Origin: Candidatus Nitrosopumilus sp.
Lineage (GTDB): Archaea > Thermoproteota > Nitrososphaeria > Nitrososphaerales > Nitrosopumilaceae
Reading direction: 5' to 3'
NCBI GenBank assembly: GCA_021268355.1
Contig: JAJETY010000002.1
Location: 1 to 61,363, forward strand
Length of the DNA: 61,363 nucleotides
The stretch's first letter is position 1. Every line of letters starts with the position of its first letter. A model generated the notes under the pieces. The model saw only the letters and a list, made by a program, of their open reading frames with translations. It ran no database searches and was not told the origin of the DNA. Below are positions 24,689 through 33,002 of the stretch, piece after piece. A program made the position numbers and the translations under genes.

Positions 24689-25018
24689 ATGGCAATAATA
24701 CCTCATATGATGAAGAAGATAGATAATGATATTTCCAATCTAAAACAGGGACTCCATCCTCAAAATTTATCCTACTGGTTCGATAAAATCATCAAAGAGA
24801 CAATTGAAATGGCACCCCCCTGGCTTCAAGACAAAATCAAAGTTCACCAAGACCCAATTTTGTTGATGAAATTTAATTTGGATATATCAAAACGTGCAGT
24901 TCGCTATTTCATGATTGCGGTAGATAATAATCTGGATGATATGCCATACTCTACAAGACTCTATTTTCTCAAAGTTCAAGAAATAATGTCTACTGAAATG
25001 GATAAATCCCTAGTTTGA
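24689..25018 (+). CDS. hypothetical protein
   Basis: 109 residues from ATG 24689, which is 26 bp from a TATA-like TAATAAAACAAA; ATG 24683 adds two residues. All-helical by composition (FDKIIKETIEMAPPWLQDKI, ISKRAVRYFMIAV). No known motif. Between CoaD and a zinc-finger protein gene on the same strand. Confidence 0.6.
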   Translation: MAIIPHMMKKIDNDISNLKQGLHPQNLSYWFDKIIKETIEMAPPWLQDKIKVHQDPILLMKFNLDISKRAVRYFMIAVDNNLDDMPYSTRLYFLKVQEIMSTEMDKSLV

Positions 25019-25092
25019 TTGAATTTCTTCATTCTAGGCATAAATGAGACCTCTAAGTATCTATAACCAAACGATTCCTCATAATTAGAATC

Positions 25093-25851
25093 ATGGACCT
25101 TTACAAATCAAAGTATTCAGATAAGAAAAAATCTGGAATTAGACGAAGAGATGACGCATCTCGTTCTTTTAGAAATTCCAGAGATGATAGATACTCTAGA
25201 GATAGAAAAGAATCCGCAACAGTAACTTGTGCTGATTGTGGTGATCAATGTGAAGTTCCATTTGTTCCAAGAACTGATAGACCTGTTTATTGTAGTGATT
25301 GTTTTAGAAAAAATAAGCCACAAGATTTAGGAGATGATCAATATTCAAGAGATGACCGAAGAGAATCCAGAAGAGATGATAGAGGTTCTAGATATTCAAG
25401 AGATGACCGAAGAGAATCCAGAAGAGATGATAGAGGTTCTAGATATTCAAGAGATGACCGAAGAGAATCCGGCAGAGACAAACCTAGAAAACTAAATGAC
25501 AAATTATCAAAAAAACGAGAGAGCTTTTTCAGTAATGGTTCAGATAAATTCTATGCTGCAATTAAAGAAAAATTGTTTGAAATTTTAGGTGGTAAAGTTT
25601 GCTCTAGTTGTGGATTTAGAGATGAACGAGCTTTAGGATTTAGTCATATTTCTGATGATGAAACGTTTGATAGTATTAGACGTGGTGGTACAGCTTCCTC
25701 ATGGGGAAAATACATCTCAGATCCAGATTTGGCAAGAGAAGAATTGAAAATACTGTGCTTGAATTGCAATGAAATTAGACAGCCAATAGCAAAACCAAAA
25801 GAACAAAGTTCAAGCGCTAAACGTAAAAAAAGCAAATTTTTCCCAAGATAA
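25093..25851 (+). CDS. zinc-ribbon protein with Arg/Asp repeats and an HNH-like end
   Basis: 252 residues. After a basic RD-rich start comes a zinc ribbon, TCADCGDQCEVPFVPRTDRP then YCSDCF (two CxxC pairs). Residues about 84-130 are tandem 17-residue repeats rich in Arg, Asp, Ser and Tyr (RDDRRESRRDDRGSRYS). The last 90 residues have VCSSCGFRDERALGFSHI and ILCLNCNEI, like the CxxC/His/CxxC core of HNH nucleases. The CxxC ribbon is common in bacterial candidate-phylum and archaeal small proteins. A nucleic-acid-binding role is inferred; cleavage is not shown. Confidence 0.6.
   Translation: MDLYKSKYSDKKKSGIRRRDDASRSFRNSRDDRYSRDRKESATVTCADCGDQCEVPFVPRTDRPVYCSDCFRKNKPQDLGDDQYSRDDRRESRRDDRGSRYSRDDRRESRRDDRGSRYSRDDRRESGRDKPRKLNDKLSKKRESFFSNGSDKFYAAIKEKLFEILGGKVCSSCGFRDERALGFSHISDDETFDSIRRGGTASSWGKYISDPDLAREELKILCLNCNEIRQPIAKPKEQSSSAKRKKSKFFPR
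25341..25472 (+). repeat. tandem 51-bp repeat coding for Arg/Asp-rich 17-mers
   Basis: Two identical copies of a 51-bp unit start with ATATTCAAGAGATGACC at 25341 and 25392, with a third partial copy from 25443 to about 25472. The DNA copies are exact, suggesting recent duplication by slippage or recombination. Confidence 0.9.
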
Positions 25852-25910
25852 TCAAAATCGTTCTTGAGAATTTATTAACACTTTAATTATAATAATTTTA
25901 AAAATAGAAT

Positions 25911-25994
25911 ATGAATGGCGATAATAAAGCATTAGGGATTGCTTTAATTGCAGTAGTTGGCGTTGTGGCCCTCTGGGTTGCATTTGGTGCTTAG
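25911..25994 (+). CDS. 27-residue membrane peptide
   Basis: ATG 25911 to TAG 25992-25994. The product is a polar start (MNGDNKALG) followed by a single hydrophobic helix to the end (IALIAVVGVVALWVAFGA). A long A/T-rich upstream stretch includes TATA-like elements near 25885-25905. The size and composition match other tiny membrane peptides in this window. Function unknown. Confidence 0.5.
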   Translation: MNGDNKALGIALIAVVGVVALWVAFGA

Positions 25995-25996
25995 AT

Positions 25997-26278
25997 TCAA
26001 CCTTTGACAATCTCTACTTGATTTCCTAGAATCTTGGTTGAGATTATTTTATGTTCTTTATCAATTATTGATTGTGCAAAATCTGCAAATTTTTCCACAT
26101 TGGATTCATTTTCAAGTAAAACACTGTGAGCAGATTTATCTTTAAGAGATACGACTAACTCATTTTCTACTAAATTCAATATCCCTGTGATAAATGTCTC
26201 ATTCCCATCTTTGATGAATATAAGACTGGCTAATTTTTGGGCTTCGTACTCATCCTCACAAACAATTGTAATCTTCAT
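25997..26278 (-). CDS. hypothetical protein in the trpS operon
   Basis: 93 residues. Its ATG overlaps the trpS stop by four bases (26275-26278), so they share a message. Sequence pattern MKITIVCEDEYEAQKLASLIFI is alpha/beta with no motif. It may be a small translation-linked protein, but nothing shows this. Not recognised. Confidence 0.6.
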   Translation of the reverse strand: MKITIVCEDEYEAQKLASLIFIKDGNETFITGILNLVENELVVSLKDKSAHSVLLENESNVEKFADFAQSIIDKEHKIISTKILGNQVEIVKG

Positions 26279-27387
26279 TTATTTTCAAAAAGAAATTCGT
26301 TTATGTGGTCTTTAGCTTTTTCTCTTTTTTCTTGATGGATGGATAGAAACGTGTTCATCTTTTCAATTAAAATTGCTTTTAATTCTCCTGAAAGTAATTT
26401 ACCCGACTTGTAATCATCATAGATTGTTTTTAGTTTGTTATCGTCTGGTTCAAAAAATATTCTAAGATACTGATATGAGACATCAATGTCTGGATTTCCA
26501 CCAAGCTTTCTATGTTGTTCTAGATCTGGTTGTCCACCTGAGAATGCATACTTGTTAATCTTCTTTTTAACAACATTTGGAGCGTCTGTCGTGTAAACCG
26601 TACCATTTTCATCTGAAGCTGACATTTTACCTCCTGGTCCCTCTAGCGCTGGAATCATTATGTTGTGAATCAGGGCTGGTTTCTGTTTTCCAATCTTTGG
26701 GGCAATATCTCTTGTCAATCTAAAGTGAGGGTCTTGATCAACTCCCAGAGGAATTAGTACTGGCTTGTCTTCAATGAAACATGGAGCAGACTGGAGTGAT
26801 GTATAAAAAATCATTCCAAGGTTAGTCTCATTTGTAAATCCAAATGTGGCTTTTGTATTTGAGAAATTAATCTTCTTTGCAACTTGAGCTGCAATTGGGT
26901 ATAGTGTCTGGATGTTTCTGGTATTGATGATAATTTTAGTTTTTTCTGGTTTGAAACCTAATGCAATAAAGTCCAATGCATTTTCATATGCAAAGTTTTT
27001 TGTCTCCTCCAAAGTTAGATTTGGTTTTGAGAAAAACTTCTCATCATCAGTTAATTGAAAGTACATGTTGACATCAAATTTTTCTTGAAGCCATTTTGCA
27101 AACACCCATGGAACCAAATGACCAATGTGGGTATGTCCTGAGGGACCTCTTCCAGTGTATAAGAAGAATTTATTGCCTTTTTCATAATCATCGAGAATTC
27201 TATTCATCTCTCTATGAGAGAAGAAAATTCCTCTCCTGAGCATGAAATGATCTTCTCCTGTGATTTTCTTGATTCGTTCCAGCAGTTCTGGCGAAATCTT
27301 TTGAGTCCCAAACTGCTTGATTAATTTATCATAATCTATATCTCCTTCAACGTGCCAAGGAGTAACAACAAAATCGTCAGCTGACAT
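26275..27387 (-). CDS. trpS: tryptophanyl-tRNA synthetase
   Basis: 370 residues of archaeal/eukaryotic TrpRS type. The class I signatures are GHTHIGHL (HIGH) and GKMSASD (KMSKS), with GRGPSG before HIGH. It charges tRNA-Trp, whose intron-bearing gene is at 35271. Divergent from pheS at 27432 with 44 bp between; the pair probably has back-to-back promoters. Confidence 0.95.
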   Translation of the reverse strand: MSADDFVVTPWHVEGDIDYDKLIKQFGTQKISPELLERIKKITGEDHFMLRRGIFFSHREMNRILDDYEKGNKFFLYTGRGPSGHTHIGHLVPWVFAKWLQEKFDVNMYFQLTDDEKFFSKPNLTLEETKNFAYENALDFIALGFKPEKTKIIINTRNIQTLYPIAAQVAKKINFSNTKATFGFTNETNLGMIFYTSLQSAPCFIEDKPVLIPLGVDQDPHFRLTRDIAPKIGKQKPALIHNIMIPALEGPGGKMSASDENGTVYTTDAPNVVKKKINKYAFSGGQPDLEQHRKLGGNPDIDVSYQYLRIFFEPDDNKLKTIYDDYKSGKLLSGELKAILIEKMNTFLSIHQEKREKAKDHINEFLFENK

Positions 27388-27431
27388 TCAAATTGACTTA
27401 GGTTAAGGTTTAAAAAGTCTTTTTCGAAGTT

Positions 27432-28823
27432 TTGGTGTTGTCACAGGTCTTTCATGATATTGAAAAAAAAATTATTACATCACTAAAAGACAATCCAAAG
27501 CAAACTCCTGAGAATCTTGAAGAATCTACAAAACTTTCACCAGATCAAATTAGACGCGGAATTGAATGGCTCAAGCTAAAAGAACTTGCAAATGTCGAGG
27601 AATCAAAATCTAGTATCATAAGCTTGGGGGAAAATGGTAAGGAATCACTTGAAAAAGGACTCCCTGAAAGAAGACTCTTGGATTTACTAAAGATCAAATC
27701 AACGTTATCTGATTTACAAAAAGAATTGGGTCCAGTATTTGGTCCTGCTATGGGACTTGCAAGAAAAAATAACTGGGTTGAGGCTGTTGGAAATACAATT
27801 ACTCTGAAGAATCCTCCGGATGTTTTACCTGGAGAAAAATCTCTAAAACAAATTGGAGATTCTAAATTATCTTCTGATGAACTTGACTCAGATGACTTTT
27901 CAGGACTCTTAAAACGTCCAAACTTTGTCATAGAAGAAATTGTAAAAACAAAACAGATCAGCTTAACTGATGCTGCAAAATCAATCAATCTTGATACATC
28001 TTCAGGAGGAATTGATGTTGAAGCAAAAGTCCCCGAAATCTTTGTTGCTAGAACTCATCCACTTAAAGACACTATTGATGAGATTCGAGAAATTTTCGTA
28101 ACCCTTGGATTTTCAGAAATTTATGGAAACATGACACAGTCAAGCTTTTGGAACTTTGATGCACTATTTACCCCCCAAGATCATCCTGCAAGGGAATTAC
28201 AAGATACGTTTTATCTTGATGGAATCTCTGCAAAGAAAATTGCAACACCTGAACAAATAAGAAAAGTTTCAGATTCTCACAAAAATAATTGGAGATATCA
28301 ATGGGACATTAACGAAGCACGTAAGATGGTTTTGCGTACACATACAACTTGCGTTACAATCAAACATCTTGCTGAAACAAAACCTGATGAAGCAAGAGTG
28401 TTCTCTTTAGGTCGCGTATTTAGAAATGAAAAAGTAAGCTACAAACATCTTGTTGAATTTAATCAAATTGAAGGTGTTGTTGTTGGAAAAGATGCTAATC
28501 TACGAAACTTGATGGGGATCCAAAGAGAGTTTTACAAACGTATTGGAATTACAAAAATAAAATTCTGGCCAACATTCTTCCCATACACAGAACCATCACT
28601 TCAAACCATGGTGTACAATGAAAGATTGGGAAAATGGGTTGAGCTATTTGGAATGGGAATCTTTAGACCCGAAGTTACAAAGCCTCTGGGAATCACAAAA
28701 CCTGTATTGGCATGGGGCGGCGGTATTGAAAGAATTGCAATGCTAAAGTATGGTCTGGATGACGTGCGAGAATTTTACAATAATAATCTGAATTGGTTGA
28801 GGAGTGTATCAAAATGCCAGTAG
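27432..28823 (+). CDS. pheS: phenylalanyl-tRNA synthetase alpha subunit
   Basis: 463 residues of archaeal PheRS alpha: an N-terminal winged-helix part (KELANVEESKS), then the class II core with TFYLDG, VLRTHTTCVT and FNQIEGVVVG, and GGGIERIAMLKYG (motif 3). The start is TTG 27432, GTG 27435 or TTG 27438; a TATA-like GGTTTAAAAAG (27407-27417) allows any. It overlaps pheT by ten bases. Confidence 0.95.
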   Translation: MVLSQVFHDIEKKIITSLKDNPKQTPENLEESTKLSPDQIRRGIEWLKLKELANVEESKSSIISLGENGKESLEKGLPERRLLDLLKIKSTLSDLQKELGPVFGPAMGLARKNNWVEAVGNTITLKNPPDVLPGEKSLKQIGDSKLSSDELDSDDFSGLLKRPNFVIEEIVKTKQISLTDAAKSINLDTSSGGIDVEAKVPEIFVARTHPLKDTIDEIREIFVTLGFSEIYGNMTQSSFWNFDALFTPQDHPARELQDTFYLDGISAKKIATPEQIRKVSDSHKNNWRYQWDINEARKMVLRTHTTCVTIKHLAETKPDEARVFSLGRVFRNEKVSYKHLVEFNQIEGVVVGKDANLRNLMGIQREFYKRIGITKIKFWPTFFPYTEPSLQTMVYNERLGKWVELFGMGIFRPEVTKPLGITKPVLAWGGGIERIAMLKYGLDDVREFYNNNLNWLRSVSKCQ

Positions 28824-30457
28824 TGGAGTTATCTTATTCAAGTCTTCAGAAATTAATTGGAAAAGTATCAAAAAAACAGATTGCAGACTCTTTACCTTTT
28901 CTGGGACTGGATATTGAATCTGAAGACAAGGACCTTGTAAGAATTGAGTACAGTCCAAATAGACCTGATTATTCAACTGATTTTGGAATTGCACTTGGGA
29001 TGCAAGGACTACTTGGAATTAAAACTGGCGCACTCAAACTCAAAATCAAAAAATCAAAACAATATTCTATCTCTGTGACGCATGATGTTGCCAAGGTACG
29101 ACCATTTGTGACTGGAATTGTTGCAAAAAATGGCAAAATCGTTGATAAAACAATCAAGCAACTCATGGCAATGCAAGAGGACCTTCACTTTGGTATCGGA
29201 AGAAAGAGAAAGAAATCCTCAATTGGAATTCATGATTTAGATAAAATCCAATTCCCTCTGGTATACACCACAACTGATAGAAAACACAAATTCATCCCAC
29301 TCAATTCAACCAAGGAACTTTCCATAACTGAAATTCTAGAGACAACTGAAGTTGGAAAAGACTATGGAAATCTACTTGCAAACTCTACAAAGATGCCAAT
29401 AATTCTTGATGCAAATAAAAACACCGTATCTTTTCCACCAATCATTAATGCCGCAGTAACTACCGTTACAACAAAGACAAAGAATCTCTTTGTTGAAGTT
29501 ACTGGAATAAACAAAGATGATGCTGAAGACATGCTATCTGTAGTTGCAACAATTCTGCAAAGCGCGGGATTCTCCTTGGAAACAGTTACAATTTCTGGTG
29601 CAAAAAACTCTACACCAAAACTTGCTGAAAGAAAGATGACTGTCAGTCCATCACTTATCAATCAGACGCTTGGTTTGGATCTTAATGTCTCCAAAATCAT
29701 ATCATCATTGAAAAAATCGAGGCTAGATGCAGCCGCAAAAGGCAAGAATATTGTCTGCACAATTCCTGCATATCGTTTTGATATCTTTGGTGAGATGGAC
29801 TTGGTTGAAGAAGTTGCACTAGGTTATGGAATTCAAAATCTCGAGCCAACAATTTCTCCATCTCAAACACTTGGACAAACAAATCCAGTTTCATTACAAC
29901 TAAAGTCACTTAACCTAACAATGATTGGACTGGGATATCTTGAAGCACTAAACTCTAGCTTGACAAGCAAACGTGTTCTCTATGAAATGACAAACAGGGA
30001 ATCAAAAACAATCATCTCTGTACTTGATTCAAAAAGTCTAGAGCATACAATTCTGCGTGATTCAATTTTACCTGGATTGCTAGAGAACCTATCAAAAAAT
30101 ATTCACGAATCATATCCTCAGAAATTATTTGAAACTGGAACTGTATTTTCTTCAGGCAATCCAATTTCAGAGACAATCAATCTATCTGGAATCAGCGCAC
30201 ACAAGGATGCAAATTTCACTGAAATCAAATCTGTTTTGCAATCAGCACTCAAGACAGGATTTGATTTAGAGATTGCAACAAAGACTACAGAGCATCCAAC
30301 ATTTGAGAAAGGTCACTGTGCAGATGTACTAATCAACAACAAAGCAGTTGGTGTCATTGGAGAGATAAATTCCAAAATAATTGAAAACTACAAAATCCGT
30401 GTACCTGTAGTTGCCTTTGAAATCTCTCTATCTGAATCCATTCTCAAATCTCTTTAG
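28814..30457 (+). CDS. pheT: phenylalanyl-tRNA synthetase beta subunit
   Basis: 547 residues from ATG 28814. The archaeal beta subunit carries B1/B5 domains and an editing-like domain that hydrolyses Tyr-tRNA. YSPNRPDYSTDFGIALG (B1 region) and YRFDIFGEMDLVEEVALGYG (B5 and motif) are diagnostic. It forms an alpha2-beta2 enzyme with pheS, whose stop it overlaps. Convergent with a small membrane protein gene, overlapping by about 30 bp. Confidence 0.95.
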   Translation: MPVVELSYSSLQKLIGKVSKKQIADSLPFLGLDIESEDKDLVRIEYSPNRPDYSTDFGIALGMQGLLGIKTGALKLKIKKSKQYSISVTHDVAKVRPFVTGIVAKNGKIVDKTIKQLMAMQEDLHFGIGRKRKKSSIGIHDLDKIQFPLVYTTTDRKHKFIPLNSTKELSITEILETTEVGKDYGNLLANSTKMPIILDANKNTVSFPPIINAAVTTVTTKTKNLFVEVTGINKDDAEDMLSVVATILQSAGFSLETVTISGAKNSTPKLAERKMTVSPSLINQTLGLDLNVSKIISSLKKSRLDAAAKGKNIVCTIPAYRFDIFGEMDLVEEVALGYGIQNLEPTISPSQTLGQTNPVSLQLKSLNLTMIGLGYLEALNSSLTSKRVLYEMTNRESKTIISVLDSKSLEHTILRDSILPGLLENLSKNIHESYPQKLFETGTVFSSGNPISETINLSGISAHKDANFTEIKSVLQSALKTGFDLEIATKTTEHPTFEKGHCADVLINNKAVGVIGEINSKIIENYKIRVPVVAFEISLSESILKSL

Positions 30458-30688
30458 AAAAGACGCTCCTAGCAAACCAATTCCTGCAGCAAACAATCCT
30501 ACTCCAACAGTAATCTCAATCTTCATTCTTTGATGAATATTCTTTTTTTCTTCATCAAGCATGTAATATGACTCTGAATCCAAATTGTCTAAAACCTGCA
30601 GTTGCGGATAATCAAAAATTATGATTAGTGTGCCCAAAATCAAAACAATAATTCCAACAAAAAACAGCGTTTGATTTTTGATTTCCAT
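30428..30688 (-). CDS. small two-helix membrane protein
   Basis: 86 residues from ATG 30688 (MEIKNQTLFFVG); an extended frame to 30739 would run into the guide RNA. Two membrane helices (about residues 8-26 and 58-76) enclose a polar loop with YYMLDEEKKNIHQRMK. Its 3' end overlaps pheT. Unknown function. Confidence 0.6.
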   Translation of the reverse strand: MEIKNQTLFFVGIIVLILGTLIIIFDYPQLQVLDNLDSESYYMLDEEKKNIHQRMKIEITVGVGLFAAGIGLLGASFLKRFENGFR

Positions 30689-30712
30689 TATGGTTTTTAG
30701 TAGGATGGCCTC

Positions 30713-30720
30713 TATAATTA
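30713..30720 (+). promoter_or_regulatory. TATA-like box upstream of the H/ACA-like RNA
   Basis: TATAATTA lies 16-23 bp before the first stem (30736). Archaeal initiation about 26 bp downstream of the box centre would start the transcript near the base of hairpin 1, about 30737-30743, or slightly before. Confidence 0.45.
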
Positions 30721-30735
30721 ATCGCCCAAGAGCAG

Positions 30736-30888
30736 GCACGCAGACGGATTAGGATGATGTCGATCGTAATGATACCAATGATTTCTAATTCACCCAGGCG
30801 TGCTACATTATGGGCGCCCCGGTTTCAGAACCCAAGGAGGTTTTGGCTAAAATACCAATGATCTTGTGCGAGTCAGAACCGGGGAACA
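30736..30888 (+). ncRNA. probable double-hairpin H/ACA guide RNA
   Basis: Two 68-nt hairpins in tandem, 81 nt apart. Hairpin 1: GCACGC (30736-30741) with GCGTGC (30798-30803), internal loop, then upper stem GGATTAG/CTAATTC. Hairpin 2: CCCCGGTTT (30817-30825) with GAACCGGGG (30876-30884). Each hairpin carries ATACCAATGAT on its 3' side (30772-30782, 30852-30862), which contains CCAAUGA as in the U4-type K-turn that binds L7Ae. Each stem is followed after one base by ACA (30805-30807, 30886-30888). These are the defining parts of archaeal H/ACA RNAs that guide pseudouridylation. No convincing ORF lies here. Targets are not assigned. Confidence 0.7.
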
Positions 30889-30932
30889 TTTCATAAACCA
30901 TTAAACATCCCTTGGTGCAACAAAATTTGAAA

Positions 30933-31352
30933 ATGGTAAACTATTGGTTGGCAAAACAAGAACCAAGCGGACCTAGAGGTTACAACTTTGAACAACTGAA
31001 AAAAGACAAAACCACAGTTTGGGATGGAGTCCACAACAATCTAGCTCTAAAACACATGAGAGAAATGAAACCTGGTGATCTTGTGTTTTTCTATCATACC
31101 GGCGATGAAAGACAAGCAGTTGGAATTATGGAAGTTACTTCCAAGCCATATTCAAATCCCAAAGAAGATGTTGAACGCTTTATTGTTGTTGATGTAAAAT
31201 ACAAAAAATCACTTAAACGTCCTGTAACCCTTGACGAACTGAAAAATAATAAAAAATTCAAAGATTGGGAATTAATCCGAATATCAAGATTATCTGTTAT
31301 GCCTGTCCCAAAACCAATTTGGGAAGAGATTTTAAAGATTTCTCAAACTTGA
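30933..31352 (+). CDS. EVE domain protein
   Basis: 139 residues from ATG 30933 (MVNYWLAKQEPSGPRGYNFEQL). EVE domains belong to the PUA-like superfamily and read modified bases; the sequence WDGVHNNLALKHMREMKPGDLVFFYHT is diagnostic, as is the end around SVMPVPKPIWEEIL. In other organisms they bind modified DNA or RNA such as modified cytosine. It follows the guide RNA by 45 bp. An in-frame TTG at 30912 would add seven residues. Confidence 0.88.
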   Translation: MVNYWLAKQEPSGPRGYNFEQLKKDKTTVWDGVHNNLALKHMREMKPGDLVFFYHTGDERQAVGIMEVTSKPYSNPKEDVERFIVVDVKYKKSLKRPVTLDELKNNKKFKDWELIRISRLSVMPVPKPIWEEILKISQT

Positions 31353-31395
31353 ATGTAATCGGTTTATTGATATAGTCGAATTATGTAATTATTTC

Positions 31396-31635
31396 ATGGC
31401 AACAGCTTATGTGTTAATCAACTGTGAACTAGGTTCAGAAGAGGCTATTATCGGCCAACTAAAGGGCCTAGAAGGTGTCAAAGAAGTTCATGGAACTTTT
31501 GGTGCATATGATATTTTGGCCAAAATCGAATCTGATACTGTAGAAAAACTAAGAGAAACAATCACTTGGAAAATCAGAAAAATTGAGAAGATTCGTTCAA
31601 CACTAACCCTCATGGGTATTGAAGGCCAGACATAA
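31396..31635 (+). CDS. stand-alone Lrp/AsnC effector (RAM) domain protein, copy 2
   Basis: 79 residues, about 85% identical to the product of 698-937. Same fold, no HTH. It starts with ATG. The two could form mixed oligomers. Next to the EVE protein gene and a metallopeptidase-like gene; no link is evident. Confidence 0.85.
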   Translation: MATAYVLINCELGSEEAIIGQLKGLEGVKEVHGTFGAYDILAKIESDTVEKLRETITWKIRKIEKIRSTLTLMGIEGQT

Positions 31636-31653
31636 ACACCTTTTTTTCTTATT

Positions 31654-32226
31654 ATGATTTTACACTTTATTTTTGTTGTAAAAGAAGAAGAAAGAGAAGA
31701 ACGACAGTTTGAGTATCAATATGTCAAGAAGATGGCTCAATTTTTCAAAGTTTGGATCAAAGACAAATTTGGAAAAGACTATGAAATCCTATGCGATGAG
31801 ATGATAACAAAACCAACCAGTATTTTACAGCGAATCGACACTCACACTCTATTGCGTGATCATGAGCAAAGAGGAAAAGACATCTATCATTTTTACTTGA
31901 CTCACTTTAGACCTTTGTGGACAGATTGCACTTGTGAAGGATATCATGCAGAAAATTTTGGAATGGTGTTTTGGCAAAAACCAAAAGATGAAAATAACGA
32001 ACTATACCTAGCTGAAAAAAATTGTACAACTGTATCTCATGAAATACTTCATGAACAACTAAGACAAATGGGACGTAAAAATAATTCTAGAGAAGTTCAT
32101 GATGTTTGGACAAAACATCTCTTTGAACAATTGGAGTTTGAACAATATGGTGAAGACTTTAAACCAACTGATGGGAAACCAACTTTTCTAGCAATGGATA
32201 CTAGAGAACTAAATATTGAAAATTAA
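31654..32226 (+). CDS. hypothetical protein with a HExxH zinc-site motif
   Basis: 190 residues. TVSHEILHEQLRQMG has the HEILH pattern of zincin-type metallopeptidases, and a later EVHDVW supplies a possible third ligand. Several ATG alternatives exist near the start (residues 1 and 27), so the N-terminus is uncertain. The first residues are hydrophobic (MILHFIFVV). Peptidase activity is inferred only. Its stop overlaps the convergent gene at 32223 by four bases. Confidence 0.5.
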   Translation: MILHFIFVVKEEEREERQFEYQYVKKMAQFFKVWIKDKFGKDYEILCDEMITKPTSILQRIDTHTLLRDHEQRGKDIYHFYLTHFRPLWTDCTCEGYHAENFGMVFWQKPKDENNELYLAEKNCTTVSHEILHEQLRQMGRKNNSREVHDVWTKHLFEQLEFEQYGEDFKPTDGKPTFLAMDTRELNIEN

Positions 32227-32855
32227 CACTTTGTTACCGAGTAAATATTATTTTCAAAGTTGGCAGTTTTAAAATCTAATTTATTTTCAGCGTCATCTTT
32301 TCTTGATTTACTCAAATTCTCTAACTCCACTAACGCATCACCTCTGAATCCTACTGATGACCCATAGATTGCATCAGTTAGCATGGTTCCATGATCACCT
32401 TGTTTGATGTCATCTACCATGTCATAGAATTTGGCTGTATCTTTTTTGTTAACAGGGTTTCCCGTTGCTTTATTGTAGGCTACAGCAATGTACATTCCAT
32501 TATTTTTAACGGCTACAGGAATCTTGTGATTTTTACCTGTCTTCCCTGGAATTGTTTCATTTACTAAAACTTCGCATTTATGGTACATACTAGAGACGTA
32601 TGCATAAAATCTGTACTGAGCAAATTTTCCTGCTTTGTCTTCATCACATTCTACAAACACTTTGTGCAATAATTCTAATGCATCATCATTCATACTTTGT
32701 AATCTGTCATCAATTCTACCTCTCTCAAGAAGATCCGATTTGCATTCTTTTGCAACTAGAACTAAAATGAAATCTGGTAAATTATAATTTTTTAATGCTG
32801 CTACAAATGCACCGGCTTGAGACATGCCAAATTTTGGAAAACCTTTATTGACCAT
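32223..32855 (-). CDS. hypothetical protein
   Basis: 210 residues, charged and soluble, no motif recognised. Two regions stand out: DLLERGRIDDRLQSMNDDALELLHKV, a helical stretch, and VAVKNNGMYIAVAYNKATGNPV, beta-like. Start ATG 32855. Promoters for this gene and for acn lie in the 147-bp divergent gap at 32856-33002. Confidence 0.6.
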   Translation of the reverse strand: MVNKGFPKFGMSQAGAFVAALKNYNLPDFILVLVAKECKSDLLERGRIDDRLQSMNDDALELLHKVFVECDEDKAGKFAQYRFYAYVSSMYHKCEVLVNETIPGKTGKNHKIPVAVKNNGMYIAVAYNKATGNPVNKKDTAKFYDMVDDIKQGDHGTMLTDAIYGSSVGFRGDALVELENLSKSRKDDAENKLDFKTANFENNIYSVTKC

Positions 32856-33002
32856 TCTTACACCTCAAAATTGCGAACTCCACAACAATGTAATAGAAAC
32901 CCGCTTTTGGCTTATAATTGTTAAGAATTTACATGCCTATGGCGTTAATTTTGGAATTTTTTAATTGTAAATATTAAATTCGGGATGTATTTTTTGCATT
33001 AT

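Noticed and set aside
30723-30816. Third, outer stem CGCCCA/TGGGCG around hairpin 1
   Set aside because: It competes with the ACA position after hairpin 1 and breaks the regular 81-nt spacing; it may be chance or a minor fold.
30736-30888. RNase P or SRP RNA
   Set aside because: No GAGGAAAGUC-type or GGAG/GNRA signature, and the length is too short.
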